A stretch of DNA of 64,000 bases from Clostridia bacterium (GTDB lineage: Bacteria > Bacillota > Clostridia > Oscillospirales > Acutalibacteraceae): positions 1 to 64,000 of the forward strand of contig JAFYGK010000022.1 in the NCBI GenBank assembly GCA_017543285.1. The letters run 5' to 3'. The position numbers and the translations under genes are program-made. Below are positions 46,965 through 56,088 of the stretch, in pieces; within the stretch, counting starts at the first letter, position 1, and each line of letters opens with the position of its first letter. The notes under the pieces were generated by a model. The model worked only from the letters and a program-made list of their open reading frames with translations, did not search any database and had not been told where the DNA came from.

Positions 46965-47546
46965 ATGAGTAATTTCTTTGCCGTGATGGCACGCATGAAA
47001 TATATAAACCGCTGGGGGCTTATGCGCAACACAAGATACGAAAATCTTTCCGAACACTCTCTCGACGTTGCCATGATATCGCACGCGCTCTGCGTTATCG
47101 GAAACAGGCGGCTGGGGAAAAGCTTCGATGCCGACCGTGCTGCGATTTTATCCGTTTACCACGACTGCTCTGAGATCCTGACCGGCGATCTGCCCACTCC
47201 CGTTAAATATTTCAACCGCGAAATAGACAGCGTCTATCACGATATTGAGGATAATTCTCGCAGAAGGCTGCTTTCGCTTCTGCCGGACGATATTCGCGAG
47301 GAATATGACGGCATACTCAGCCTTAAAGACGAGGATCCCGAACTGCTGCGGCTTGTCAAGGCAGCTGATAAAATTTCGGCAATAATTAAGTGCATAGAGG
47401 AAAAGGGCTGCGGCAACCATGAATTTGACAAAGCCTACAGCGCGCTGACAAAGGCCGTGGAAAGAATGGACATCCCCGAGGCAAATATTTTCATGGAGGA
47501 GTTTTTGCCCGGTTACGCTCTGTCGCTCGACGAGCAGGGAATATGA
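46965..47546 (+). CDS. yfbR: YfbR-type HD-domain 5'-deoxynucleotidase
   Basis: 193 residues from ATG 46965; GAGGAG (46952-46957) lies just before it, so the earlier ATG at 46950 is not preferred. Strongly resembles E. coli YfbR: ARMKYINRWGLMRN, E-N-L-S-E-H-S-L (first His), YHDCSEILTGDLPTPVKYFN (HD plus motif) and KAADKISA. YfbR removes phosphate from deoxynucleoside monophosphates. The next gene starts three bases after its stop. Confidence 0.92.
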   Translation: MSNFFAVMARMKYINRWGLMRNTRYENLSEHSLDVAMISHALCVIGNRRLGKSFDADRAAILSVYHDCSEILTGDLPTPVKYFNREIDSVYHDIEDNSRRRLLSLLPDDIREEYDGILSLKDEDPELLRLVKAADKISAIIKCIEEKGCGNHEFDKAYSALTKAVERMDIPEANIFMEEFLPGYALSLDEQGI

Positions 47547-47549
47547 ACT

Positions 47550-48230
47550 ATGTATGTTTTACAGCTTGACAGGCTCTGCCCTTCCCGAAGCGAGACGCTC
47601 AGATACCTCGGTCATGACGGGCAGGATATTTCCGGTGATCTCGATTGCAGCATATCCAAATGCATCGGTATGATAGGCCGGACAGCACGGCCCAGATGCG
47701 TTTACGATGTGTTTGACGTCTGTCAGCGCGATAACGGAGTGCTTCTGGGAGGCTCTCTCCTTCTCCGGAGCCTTGACGTAAAAAGATTGCTGCGAGACTG
47801 CAAAAAAGCTGTGCTTTTTGCCGCGACGCTTGGCGGAGCCATCGACAATGAGATCAGACTTGCGCAGGAGCTTGACCCGGCAAAGGCAGTGATCCTGAAC
47901 GCGGCCGCTGCAGCGCTCATCGAGCAGCAATGCGACAGCATTGAAGCAAAGCTGAAAAAGCAGCTCAACGCCCAAAGCATCACGCGCCGGTTCAGCTGCG
48001 GCTACGGCGATCTGCCGCTTGAAAAGCAGCCCGAGCTGCTGCGCGCTCTGGACGCGCAAAGAAAAATCGGCCTGAGCGTTTCCGACGGCGGAATAATGCT
48101 GCCCAAAAAGTCGGTCACTGCCATCTTCGGAATATGCGACGGCGCGGATTTGTCCGGCAGCGACGCGGATCTTTGCAAGATCAAATGCACCCAATGCCAG
48201 AAAACCGACTGCGTATTCAGACGCGGGTGA
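47550..48230 (+). CDS. Stand-alone methionine synthase reactivation domain protein
   Basis: 226 residues resembling the Met_synt_B12 activation domain: ATLGGAIDNEI near residue 92, a helix with A-A-A-A-A-L-I-E-Q-Q-C-D (about 115-126), the RFSCGYGDLPLEKQPELL SAM-binding segment (about 147-164), and a four-Cys C-terminus (C-K-I-K-C-T-Q-C-Q-K-T-D-C). Full MetH carries this domain at its C-terminus; here it is a separate gene just upstream of a MetH without it. Role: reductive methylation of oxidised cobalamin. Confidence 0.88.
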   Translation: MYVLQLDRLCPSRSETLRYLGHDGQDISGDLDCSISKCIGMIGRTARPRCVYDVFDVCQRDNGVLLGGSLLLRSLDVKRLLRDCKKAVLFAATLGGAIDNEIRLAQELDPAKAVILNAAAAALIEQQCDSIEAKLKKQLNAQSITRRFSCGYGDLPLEKQPELLRALDAQRKIGLSVSDGGIMLPKKSVTAIFGICDGADLSGSDADLCKIKCTQCQKTDCVFRRG

Positions 48231-48267
48231 AGGATTTTTACATCACAGCATGCGAAAGGAAACAACG

Positions 48268-50643
48268 ATGAAATTCGCAGACTTCATAAAGAACCGTTCC
48301 GTCTTTTTAGACGGCGGTCTGGGAACCGTTCTTCAGGACAAAAAGCTCAGGCCGGGCGAAAACCCGCAGCTTCTTAACCTGACCGATCCTCAGCTTATTA
48401 CCGGGATTCATGAGATGTACTATGCCGCAGGCTCGGACATTGTTCTGACCAACACTTTCGGCGCAAACCGCCTGAAACTGCCGGGAGACGTTTCTGTTGA
48501 GAGCATAGTCAAAGCAGGCGTTGACTGCGCAAAAGCCGCCGCGGCTGAATTTGAAAATAAATTCGTCGCGCTGGATATCGGTCCGCTCGGTCAGCTTCTG
48601 GAGCCTATGGGAACACTGAGCTTTGACGAAGCCTATGAAATGTTCAAAGAGCAGATAACCGTCGGAGCGGAATGCGGCGCGGACGTAATATATATAGAGA
48701 CCATGACCGATCTGCAGGAGGCTCGCGCCGCCGTGCTTGCCGCAAAGGAAAACAGCTGCCTTCCGGTGTTTTGTACCATGTCCTTTGAGCAGGATATGCG
48801 AACCTTCACAGGCTGCCCGATATCGGCCATGGCGCTGACTCTGACCGGACTCGGCTGCGACGCCATAGGTATAAACTGCTCGCTCGGTCCGGTGGAAATG
48901 CTGCCCATGGCCGAGGAGCTCACAAAATGGACAAACCTGCCCATAATAATAAAGCCCAACGCCGGTCTGCCGCAGCTTATCGACGGCAAAAGCCGCTACA
49001 GCATTACCGTTGAGCAGTTTTGCGAAGCGATGGCGAAAATCGCCGATCTGGGAGTTTCGCTTCTCGGAGGCTGCTGCGGCACAACTCCGGAATATATCCG
49101 TATGCTCACATCCATGCTGAAAGGAAAAACACCGGCGCTGCGTGAAAAGGCCGCAAGATGCGCCGTTTGCTCCGGCTCAAAAACGGTAGAAATTGACCGC
49201 GTGCGCATTATCGGCGAGAGAATCAATCCGACCGGAAAAAAGCTGTTTCAGCAGGCTCTGCGCGAAAACAACATCGGCTATATAGTAAAGCAGGCCGCCG
49301 AGCAGTTTGACGGAGGCGCGGACATCCTTGATATAAACGTCGGCCTCCCGCAGATCGACGAGCCGAAAATGATGAAACGCGTGGTCGGCGCGGTTCAGGG
49401 AGTCGTCAATCTGCCGCTGCAAATAGATTCGTCCGACATAAAGGCGATCGAAGCGGGCCTGCGCTGTTTCTGCGGCAAGGCCATAGTCAATTCGGTCAAC
49501 GGTTCAAAGGAAAGCCTTGAAGCCGTTCTGCCCGTCGTCAAGAAGTACGGCGCGTGCGTAGTCGGCCTTACGCTGGACGAAAAGGGAATACCCAAGACAG
49601 CGCAGGAACGATTTGATATAGCGCAGAGGATCTATGACCGCGCGGTTTCCGTCGGCATACCTCCTCAGGATATTATCATCGACTGCCTGACGCTGACATC
49701 CAGCGCCGAGCAGGAAATAGCATATGAAACACTGACGGCGCTGAAAATGGTGAAAGAGCGCCTTAACGTCAAAACAGCGCTGGGCGTTTCCAATATTTCC
49801 TTCGGTCTGCCGGCGCGTGAAAGGCTAAATCTCACCTTTTTCACCCTCGCCATGGCGCACGGACTCGATCTGCCCATAATCAACCCCAATGTCAAGTCAA
49901 TAGTGGACGCCGTTTACTGCTTCCATCAGCTAAAAAATATTGATCGCGGCAGTGAAAACTATATAGAGCGGTTTTCGCAGGAGGCCTCTGCTCCTGCTGT
50001 GCCTGCAAAGGCAGAAGGCAAAAGCATTGAATACTGCATTGCGAAGGGTCTCAGTGAGGAAGCGGTGCAGTGCTGCCGCGAACTTCTTAAAACTGTCGAG
50101 CCGTTTGAGCTGATACAGACCCGCCTGATGCCCTGTCTGGACGGCATAGGCGAGAAATTTGAGAAAAAGCAGATTTTTTTGCCGCAGCTTATGCAATCGG
50201 CAACGGCGGCAAAGGCAGCCTTTGCCGAGGTGCGTGAGTTTATGAGCCGCAGCTCAAACGACGCGCAGACGGGCAAAAAGGTAATACTTGCGACGGTCAA
50301 GGGCGACGTTCACGACATAGGCAAGAGCATTGTCAAGGCGGTGCTGGAAAACTACGGATTCGATGTAATTGATCTGGGCTACAATGTTCCGGTAGAAACC
50401 GTTGTGGAAGCCGCCAGAGAGAACAGCGTCCGCCTCGTCGGACTGTCCGCGCTCATGACAACGACGCTCGCCGGTATGGAGGAAACCATTCGGGCATTGC
50501 GCGATAACAATATCGACTGCAAAATCGTGGTCGGCGGAGCCGTGCTCAATCCGGATTACGCCCGTCAGATGGGCGCCGATTATTATGCTAAGGATGCGCA
50601 GGAAACAGCAAGGATAGCAAGGGAATTCTTCGGGCAGGCATGA
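48268..50643 (+). CDS. metH: Cobalamin-dependent methionine synthase (no activation domain)
   Basis: 791 residues from ATG 48268 (AAAGGAAAC upstream). Homocysteine-binding domain (about 1-295) with DGGLGT, G-I-N-C-S and GGCCGTTP carrying the zinc cysteines; methyltetrahydrofolate (pterin-binding) domain (about 315-565) with GERINPTG; cap and B12-binding domain (about 585-791) with D-V-H-D-I-G-K, whose histidine binds cobalt, and GGAVLN. Transfers methyl from methyl-H4folate to homocysteine. The fourth domain is supplied by the preceding gene. Confidence 0.95.
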   Translation: MKFADFIKNRSVFLDGGLGTVLQDKKLRPGENPQLLNLTDPQLITGIHEMYYAAGSDIVLTNTFGANRLKLPGDVSVESIVKAGVDCAKAAAAEFENKFVALDIGPLGQLLEPMGTLSFDEAYEMFKEQITVGAECGADVIYIETMTDLQEARAAVLAAKENSCLPVFCTMSFEQDMRTFTGCPISAMALTLTGLGCDAIGINCSLGPVEMLPMAEELTKWTNLPIIIKPNAGLPQLIDGKSRYSITVEQFCEAMAKIADLGVSLLGGCCGTTPEYIRMLTSMLKGKTPALREKAARCAVCSGSKTVEIDRVRIIGERINPTGKKLFQQALRENNIGYIVKQAAEQFDGGADILDINVGLPQIDEPKMMKRVVGAVQGVVNLPLQIDSSDIKAIEAGLRCFCGKAIVNSVNGSKESLEAVLPVVKKYGACVVGLTLDEKGIPKTAQERFDIAQRIYDRAVSVGIPPQDIIIDCLTLTSSAEQEIAYETLTALKMVKERLNVKTALGVSNISFGLPARERLNLTFFTLAMAHGLDLPIINPNVKSIVDAVYCFHQLKNIDRGSENYIERFSQEASAPAVPAKAEGKSIEYCIAKGLSEEAVQCCRELLKTVEPFELIQTRLMPCLDGIGEKFEKKQIFLPQLMQSATAAKAAFAEVREFMSRSSNDAQTGKKVILATVKGDVHDIGKSIVKAVLENYGFDVIDLGYNVPVETVVEAARENSVRLVGLSALMTTTLAGMEETIRALRDNNIDCKIVVGGAVLNPDYARQMGADYYAKDAQETARIAREFFGQA

Positions 50644-50703
50644 CGCCCGGGTCCGCGTATATCGGTCAGACAATGCCGTATGGCAAAATCAACGGAGAAA
50701 AAA

Positions 50704-51345
50704 ATGGCAAGCATTTTTGAAATTTCAAAAGGCGCGGTCAGGGCAAAGGAATATCCCGGCTGTACGTCGCAGTTCTTTATTTTACAGAAATACGAAAAAT
50801 ACATCCAAACCCGACTCGCTGTTGACCCCGATAAACCTCCTGCGCTCGAAAACTACCGGGGAGCAGGCCGGCGCGGCATAAATTTTTATATGCCCCTGAA
50901 GCGCGGCATTTCCGCAAAAGACAAAAAGCTCCTGCGTGAGCTTGACGACTTCACGCAGGATATTGATGAATTTCTCCTGATCGAAGAAAATGCCGTACGG
51001 CTTAAAGGCATGTTCGCCGATTCAGCCGACTACGACATAATCTGGGCAAGGGTCGCGGACAGCGATGACGAGGCCCCCGCCGGATATTGCTCGCTTGGTT
51101 TTGACGTTTGCTATCCCCTTTGCTTTGACGAGACCTTTTCCGCGGTACTGACGGCGGCAAACCGGATGAAACTGGGCGACAGACTGAACGGGAACGGCCT
51201 TTTCGACAGTCCTTTTGCCGCTCAGCAATTCCTCGTTGACTACGCAAAGCAGGATTTTTGTGACGAAGGCGAATTCTGCATCAGTGAAATCTTCGGAAAA
51301 CCGGATGAAGAGAAAATAATCGTATTCCCGGGAAAGCAGCAATAA
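50704..51345 (+). CDS. Hypothetical protein
   Basis: 213 residues from ATG 50704, which follows ACGGAG by seven bases. I do not recognise the family. It is soluble with no signal peptide or membrane helix, acidic overall, and rich in aspartate and phenylalanine in the C-terminal half. Blocks such as GRRGINFYMPLKRG (about 56-69) and CSLGFDVCYPLCFDETFSAV (about 128-147) suggest a globular alpha/beta protein. It follows metH with 60 bases between and ends at a terminator, so it may share the metH transcript; no functional link is shown. Confidence 0.7.
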   Translation: MASIFEISKGAVRAKEYPGCTSQFFILQKYEKYIQTRLAVDPDKPPALENYRGAGRRGINFYMPLKRGISAKDKKLLRELDDFTQDIDEFLLIEENAVRLKGMFADSADYDIIWARVADSDDEAPAGYCSLGFDVCYPLCFDETFSAVLTAANRMKLGDRLNGNGLFDSPFAAQQFLVDYAKQDFCDEGEFCISEIFGKPDEEKIIVFPGKQQ

Positions 51346-51349
51346 ATCA

Positions 51350-51384
51350 AAACAGGCCAGCTCAAACCGGTCGGCCTGTTTTTT
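51350..51384. terminator. Bidirectional terminator between the hypothetical gene and aroK
   Basis: AAACAGGCC pairs with GGCCTGTTT; T-run on the plus strand. Converging genes on either side. Confidence 0.8.
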
Positions 51385-51389
51385 ATGCG

Positions 51390-51905
51390 TCACATCATTC
51401 TCCGGCATTCATCAATTATAAGCCGGGCCGCCTGCGCCATGCTCATGCCGCAGGTTTTTACCGTTATGTCGGCATATTTCTCATAAAGCGGCGCCCGTTC
51501 GGCGTAAACATCGTCCAGCGTTTCGCCCTTCTTGCAGGCGATCCCGCGCGTTTCTATGTTGTCGATCCTGCGTTTTATCTCGTCGAGCGGCACGTTGAGA
51601 TATACGCACACGCCGTTCTGCCTGAGCTTTTCCACCGCGCTGCCGCCGCAAACCGCGCTGCCGCCTGTGGAAATCACCGTATTGCGCACATCTATCCGTG
51701 ACAGAACATCCTGCTCGATTTTCAGCAGCCCCTGCGCGCCCTCTTCGTCAATTATGTTTTGAAGCAGCCTGCCCTGCTTCTGCTGTATAAGAAGATCGCA
51801 GTCCAAAAAATTCATGCCTGCCATCTTCGCCAGAACAACGCCCAGAGTGCTTTTGCCGCTCGCGGGCATCCCGATCAGTATTATATTTTTTCCGTCTTTT
51901 CGCAT
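51390..51905 (-). CDS. aroK: Shikimate kinase
   Basis: 171 residues. P-loop GMPASGKST (about 13-21), shikimate-binding D-C-D in NFLDCDLLIQ (about 34-40), STGGSAVCG (about 79-87) and a lid region with R-x-x-x-Y. Phosphorylates shikimate in aromatic amino acid synthesis. It stands alone; no other aro gene is in the window. G-P-x-G-x-G-K-S/T is altered to G-M-P-A-S-G-K-S, which is normal for the family. Confidence 0.93.
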   Translation of the reverse strand: MRKDGKNIILIGMPASGKSTLGVVLAKMAGMNFLDCDLLIQQKQGRLLQNIIDEEGAQGLLKIEQDVLSRIDVRNTVISTGGSAVCGGSAVEKLRQNGVCVYLNVPLDEIKRRIDNIETRGIACKKGETLDDVYAERAPLYEKYADITVKTCGMSMAQAARLIIDECRRMM

Positions 51906-51939
51906 GGCAAGATAATCTCCGGTAAAAGTGATTGATATT

Positions 51940-51948
51940 ATTATAACA
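51940..51948 (-). promoter_or_regulatory. Extended -10 promoter of aroK
   Basis: Minus strand TGTTATAAT, an extended -10 (TGn-TATAAT), 35 bases before aroK, without a good -35. Confidence 0.45.
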
Positions 51949-51986
51949 TACTTTTATCTCAAAAAGCAAAACCGTCTGACGGCCTG

Positions 51987-52015
51987 TTTCAAATATCATT
52001 GCCATGCTGTATAAT
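51987..52015 (+). promoter_or_regulatory. Promoter of the first YjbQ gene
   Basis: Perfect TATAAT (52010-52015) with a weak TTTCAA 17 bases upstream. Transcription would start about 25 bases before the GGAGG site of the gene. Confidence 0.5.
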
Positions 52016-52048
52016 GAAAGCTGATAATTTCTATGGAGGTCCTTCAAA

Positions 52049-52465
52049 ATGAAATCATACAGAAAGGTACTGCACTTTAACCTGCCTTCAAGACGCGGTC
52101 TTGTCAACATAACGAACGACGTGCGCAAAGCCGTACAGGAAAGCGGAGTTTCGGAGGGCTTGGTCCTGGTCAACGCCATGAACATAACGGCCAGCGTTTT
52201 TATCAACGATGATGAATCTGGTCTGCACGGCGACTATGAGCGCTGGCTGGAGGGTCTTGCGCCCGAAAAGCCATACAGCCGCTACGCCCACAACGGATTT
52301 GAGGATAACGCAGACGCGCATTTGAAGCGCACGATAATGGGCAGGGAAACCGTTGTAGCCATCACCGGAGGACGGCTGGATTTCGGCACATGGGAGCAGA
52401 TATTCTATTATGAATTCGACGGCAAGAGGGATAAGCGGGTGTTGATAAAGGTAATAGGAGAATAG
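52049..52465 (+). CDS. YjbQ-family (UPF0047) protein, paralogue 1
   Basis: 138 residues. UPF0047 core: [35 protein letters not shown] (about 91-125). The N-terminal half has V-N-A-M-N-I-T-A where the other copy in this window has CPHTTAAI, so the HTT motif is absent and an M-N-I-T variant is used. YjbQ proteins have weak thiamine-phosphate-synthase activity; the true role is unknown. GGAGG is ten bases upstream of the ATG. Confidence 0.88.
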   Translation: MKSYRKVLHFNLPSRRGLVNITNDVRKAVQESGVSEGLVLVNAMNITASVFINDDESGLHGDYERWLEGLAPEKPYSRYAHNGFEDNADAHLKRTIMGRETVVAITGGRLDFGTWEQIFYYEFDGKRDKRVLIKVIGE

Positions 52466-52511
52466 CGAATACCAATTTTCCCCAAAATCTGTCCGTTTTG
52501 CACCGTATTAA

Positions 52512-52540
52512 TTGACTTTTCCCGCCGTTTGAGTTACAAT
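52512..52540 (+). promoter_or_regulatory. Sigma-A promoter of the zinc-ribbon membrane protein gene
   Basis: TTGACT (52512-52517), 17-base spacer, TACAAT (52535-52540). Confidence 0.7.
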
Positions 52541-52645
52541 AATTGTGTATATATTAAAAAATATGCCGCCTGACATACTATATTTTGCGTCCGACGGCTT
52601 AAAACAATGACTCGCGCCGATTGTTTCGGCAGAAGGGAGAACCGC

Positions 52646-55582
52646 ATGATCTGCCCACGATGCGAAAGCTATGTCAGTGAAAACATGGCGTTCTGTCCGT
52701 TCTGCGGACATAAAATCAACCCCGATCTGGCAAAGTCTCCGGTGAATAAGCCGGCCGGAAGTACCCTTGACTCCGATTCCCGCCTGTTCGGTCAAAACCG
52801 GGTCGAGGATCAGGATTTTGGTCATATTCCCTCGGCAATAGACAGCCCTCATACCGAGGACTCCTATGATTTCTCCGAGAAAATGAAAAATGCCTTTTCC
52901 GAAATAGCTCCGGATAACGCCTTGCAGGAGCAGTCCGGGCAGGAGACTCCTGACGTCGGCGGCGATTTTATCCTTGACATTCCGGAGAACCAGGAAAATC
53001 GGGAGGTGTTTTCAGGCATTGAGGACGGCGCCGCCGGTTTTGTACCCGTGACCGGAAATGCGGAGGAAACGGCGGAACCCGAAGAACAGCCTCCCGGAGA
53101 TAATTACGAGGAACAGCTTCAGGCGGTTTCGGAAAGCGCGGCATTCTCCGATGGCCCCGTTTATTCCGGCGATCATTCCGACAATAATGTGCCCGGCGTC
53201 ACTCCGATGGACGAATCGCAATCCTATTACAGGGAAGCGGAAAGCATACTCAACATGATGGATGAGGATCTGACGGCGAAGGCGGCGGCAATATACGCCC
53301 CGCAGCAGCCTGATGATCAGCCGGCAGGCGACGCCGCTTCGGAAGACGACGAAACCTTTGAAGAGGCCGTAGCAGGGGTCCAGTCGGACATAGGCGCCGT
53401 CATTCCGGAAGAAGCCGGGGAATACCCCGAAGACGGATATGTTCCGCAGATGTTTGATTTCCCCGAAAGACCGGCCGAATCCGACGCAGAAGCCTCGTTC
53501 GGCGCCGAAAACGATGTCTCCGAGGAGATCTTCTCCGATTCGGCTCATGAGCAGCAGCAGAATACTTACAAATACGAAGCTAAAGCGGCACCTGATGATG
53601 AATACATAACGGATGAATATGAAATAAAGAGGAACTATTTCCCGGAGGATTATCCTGTTTTCGATTATGACAGTCTTCCCGCCAGCGAGGTTTATAGGGA
53701 GCGTCAGAAGTCCGCAGGACCTGAGTATGCAGGCAGAAACGGAATCAACGGGCCTGATGAATACGATTCCGGATTTCCGGGCGACTTCGACCAGGGTCCC
53801 GATATTCTCAGTGACATACGACACGAGGAGGAACTCGAGGACTCCTCTACCTTCAGTGTTGCCGACACCTTCAAAAAGGCAAAGGACGGCATAGCCTCCA
53901 TCTTTAAAAAGAAGGGCGACGCCCGGCAGGACAAGGCCTCCGTACGCGGCGGAAAAAGCAAAGCCGCAGTCCCGGAAAAGCCCTTCGTCGTCACAATCAG
54001 GGACGATGAAATGCCCTATGCCGATGAAGAACCGGCGCAGGCCGCTCCCGTTGTTAATGAGCCCGCACAGTCGGATGAGCCGGAGATACTGCCGTGGAAA
54101 AAGCCCGCATTTAAGCCCGTACAGCAAAAAAAGACGGCCGGTCGGGTCTTTAGCGGGAATAAAAAGCGCTCTGCAGCGCCCGGAAAAAAGACTGGCATTA
54201 AAAAGTTTTTGCCCCTCTTCGCGGTTCTTTTTGCCGCTCTGGTCCTTGTTGTCCTGATCGTTACGCTGTTCAAGGGTTCCGGCGGCGGATATAAAAAACA
54301 GCTTTTCCCCGAAGTTTACTTCGACAACGGAAAGGTCGTCCTTCTCAAAAGCGAGCGGCCTGAGGACAAGCACAATATAGCCTCAAGCGGCGTTGAGAAC
54401 GCTGACAGCGTGCATTATTTCAGCAAGGCCGGCTTGGTATATTACGTAAAAAACAGCGATCTTTACTGCTATACCCTTAACAGGCTTGAATTCATGCGCA
54501 TCGTCCGCAACGTATTTAAATATGATTTCTTTGACAACGGCAGGAAACTGTGCGCTGTATCCACCGACGGAAGGGTATACTACTTCAACGGCAAGGACAT
54601 AACCGCTCTGTCCAAAGGCAACGATCCGGTTAAACCAAACGGTCTGCCCTATGTCATTAGCGGAAAGGGTGAATACGCCGTCTATCTTGACGATTACAAC
54701 ACCGCCGCAGGCTCGGCAGTCATTTACCGCATCGACGCCGGCGGCAAAAGCAGAGCTATTATTGCCGCTCCCGAATCAACGGCAAATATCGAGCTCATTC
54801 AGGGCAGATATATAATGCTGACGGGTAAAGACAAAACGGGTACCCTTTACGATATTGACGGTACTGAGATCGCCTCGTTCGACAACTATTCCTCCTGCAC
54901 CGAAGTCGGAAAACAGAGCATTCTTGTTTCTTATAATAACGGCGCTTACGCATTTTTCGACACAAGGGAAATCAACGATCTGACGGCCGACATCGCCGAG
55001 ATTGTTTCGATCAGCGAAGTCTCCGACAGATTCTGCTATAAATCCTCCGACGGAATGTGTTATGCTTACGACAACGGCAATACCGTTTCGGTATGCGACA
55101 CGTCGGTTTATTCCGCTTTCGGCTGCGATATTGACAAAAATACCGCTTACGGACTTGAAAATGATATTCTTTACTATTATAATATAAGTGGTAAGGTAAA
55201 ATCAGCTCAGGTTTCGGACGGCATAACCGGATTCGCAAAGGATGAACAGAGCGGCATTTGGTTTGCGATGGGCGAAAGTTCGGTATTCCGTCTTGATTCG
55301 GAAAAATGCATCGAGATTTACGGCGAGGCTCTAAGGAGCTATCCCGTTGCGAGCAGCGGCGGCAAGAGTTATCTGCTGATAAACAACGCAGGCGAGCTCA
55401 TTAAGATCAACGGAGCAGGCAGCGAGCTTGTTATCGCTGAAAATGTTCTGTGCTTCGACAGCGATTCTTCTTTCAGCAATGTTCTGTTTGTCAGCGGGGA
55501 TAAGCTGTATCTCAACGGCATGGAAAACCGTGTAACAACCGTAAGAGAATCGTCCACATTCTCGTTCACCGAGAGAGAATAA
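52646..55582 (+). CDS. Large zinc-ribbon, single-pass membrane protein with extracellular beta-propeller-like domain
   Basis: 978 residues from ATG 52646 (AAGGGAG upstream). An N-terminal zinc ribbon (C-P-R-C ... C-P-F-C-G-H, residues 3-24) is followed by about 475 residues of acidic, low-complexity cytoplasmic sequence (rich in E, D, P, S), then a basic segment and one membrane helix (about 527-549). The extracellular part of about 420 residues has repeated beta blades (for example YYFNGKDITALSKG, TLYDIDGTEIASF), similar to DUF5050-type propellers. No enzymatic motif. I cannot name a function; surface sensing or a scaffold would fit. A tRNA gene follows 37 bases later. Confidence 0.75.
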   Translation: MICPRCESYVSENMAFCPFCGHKINPDLAKSPVNKPAGSTLDSDSRLFGQNRVEDQDFGHIPSAIDSPHTEDSYDFSEKMKNAFSEIAPDNALQEQSGQETPDVGGDFILDIPENQENREVFSGIEDGAAGFVPVTGNAEETAEPEEQPPGDNYEEQLQAVSESAAFSDGPVYSGDHSDNNVPGVTPMDESQSYYREAESILNMMDEDLTAKAAAIYAPQQPDDQPAGDAASEDDETFEEAVAGVQSDIGAVIPEEAGEYPEDGYVPQMFDFPERPAESDAEASFGAENDVSEEIFSDSAHEQQQNTYKYEAKAAPDDEYITDEYEIKRNYFPEDYPVFDYDSLPASEVYRERQKSAGPEYAGRNGINGPDEYDSGFPGDFDQGPDILSDIRHEEELEDSSTFSVADTFKKAKDGIASIFKKKGDARQDKASVRGGKSKAAVPEKPFVVTIRDDEMPYADEEPAQAAPVVNEPAQSDEPEILPWKKPAFKPVQQKKTAGRVFSGNKKRSAAPGKKTGIKKFLPLFAVLFAALVLVVLIVTLFKGSGGGYKKQLFPEVYFDNGKVVLLKSERPEDKHNIASSGVENADSVHYFSKAGLVYYVKNSDLYCYTLNRLEFMRIVRNVFKYDFFDNGRKLCAVSTDGRVYYFNGKDITALSKGNDPVKPNGLPYVISGKGEYAVYLDDYNTAAGSAVIYRIDAGGKSRAIIAAPESTANIELIQGRYIMLTGKDKTGTLYDIDGTEIASFDNYSSCTEVGKQSILVSYNNGAYAFFDTREINDLTADIAEIVSISEVSDRFCYKSSDGMCYAYDNGNTVSVCDTSVYSAFGCDIDKNTAYGLENDILYYYNISGKVKSAQVSDGITGFAKDEQSGIWFAMGESSVFRLDSEKCIEIYGEALRSYPVASSGGKSYLLINNAGELIKINGAGSELVIAENVLCFDSDSSFSNVLFVSGDKLYLNGMENRVTTVRESSTFSFTERE

Positions 55583-55619
55583 AAAAATATCGGCATGTCC
55601 CGATCGGGTCATGCCTTAT

Positions 55620-55691
55620 GCGGAAGTAGTTCAATGGCAGAGCGTCAGCTTCCCAAGCTGAAAGTTGCGGGTTCGAGTCCCGTTTTCCGCT
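55620..55691 (+). tRNA. tRNA-Gly (anticodon CCC)
   Basis: 72 bases. Acceptor GCGGAAG pairs with TTTCCGC, anticodon loop TTCCCAA (CCC), T-loop TTCGAGT, no encoded CCA. No separate promoter was seen; it may be read from the upstream gene. Confidence 0.92.
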
Positions 55692-55701
55692 TGAATATTT
55701 T

Positions 55702-55735
55702 AACCGCGCAATCGTTGATGATCGCGCGGTTTTTT
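55702..55735 (+). terminator. Terminator of tRNA-Gly (CCC)
   Basis: AACCGCGC pairs with GCGCGGTT, followed by TTTT. The inner loop could extend pairing. Confidence 0.8.
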
Positions 55736-55883
55736 CCTTGTATTTCAGGGGATTCAGCGATGTTAAATGTAATAAAATAACATTTCGTTAGTCGTTTTTA
55801 ACCTTTTGTCAGCTTTTTTAAAACGAAAATGCCAACAAACAGACAACCGGCTGCTGCAAATTTAATAATCTAAGCAAACACAA

Positions 55884-55915
55884 AAAAGCAGCGAGCCTCA
55901 GCCCGCTGCTTTTTA
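55884..55915 (-). terminator. Terminator of the minus-strand tRNA cluster
   Basis: AAAAGCAGCG pairs with CGCTGCTTTT around a ten-base loop; minus-strand tail is T-rich. It is four bases downstream of tRNA-Gln. Confidence 0.8.
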
Positions 55916-55918
55916 AAA

Positions 55919-55990
55919 CTGGGGTAGCGGGATTTGAACCTGCGAATGACGGAGTCAAAGTCCGTTGCCTTACCGCTTGGCGATACCCCA
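55919..55990 (-). tRNA. tRNA-Gln (anticodon TTG)
   Basis: 72 bases. Acceptor TGGGGTA/TACCCCA, discriminator G, anticodon loop CTTTGAC (TTG), T-loop TTCAAAT. Last gene of a four-tRNA transcript. Confidence 0.93.
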
Positions 55991-56088
55991 ATATATCAAT
56001 ATATTTTAATATATTAAAATAGACGTACTTTTAATACGTCTACTATTTGCATTTTCTTTTGTATCTTTTCCCTGCATTCAGAGAAAAG

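Noticed and set aside
53012..54373. Minus-strand open frame (453 codons) opposite the zinc-ribbon gene
   Set aside because: Antisense to the low-complexity acidic region, where repetitive codons leave the opposite strand free of stops.
55595..55780. Short open frame across tRNA-Gly(CCC)
   Set aside because: It runs through the tRNA and its terminator and has no coding signature.
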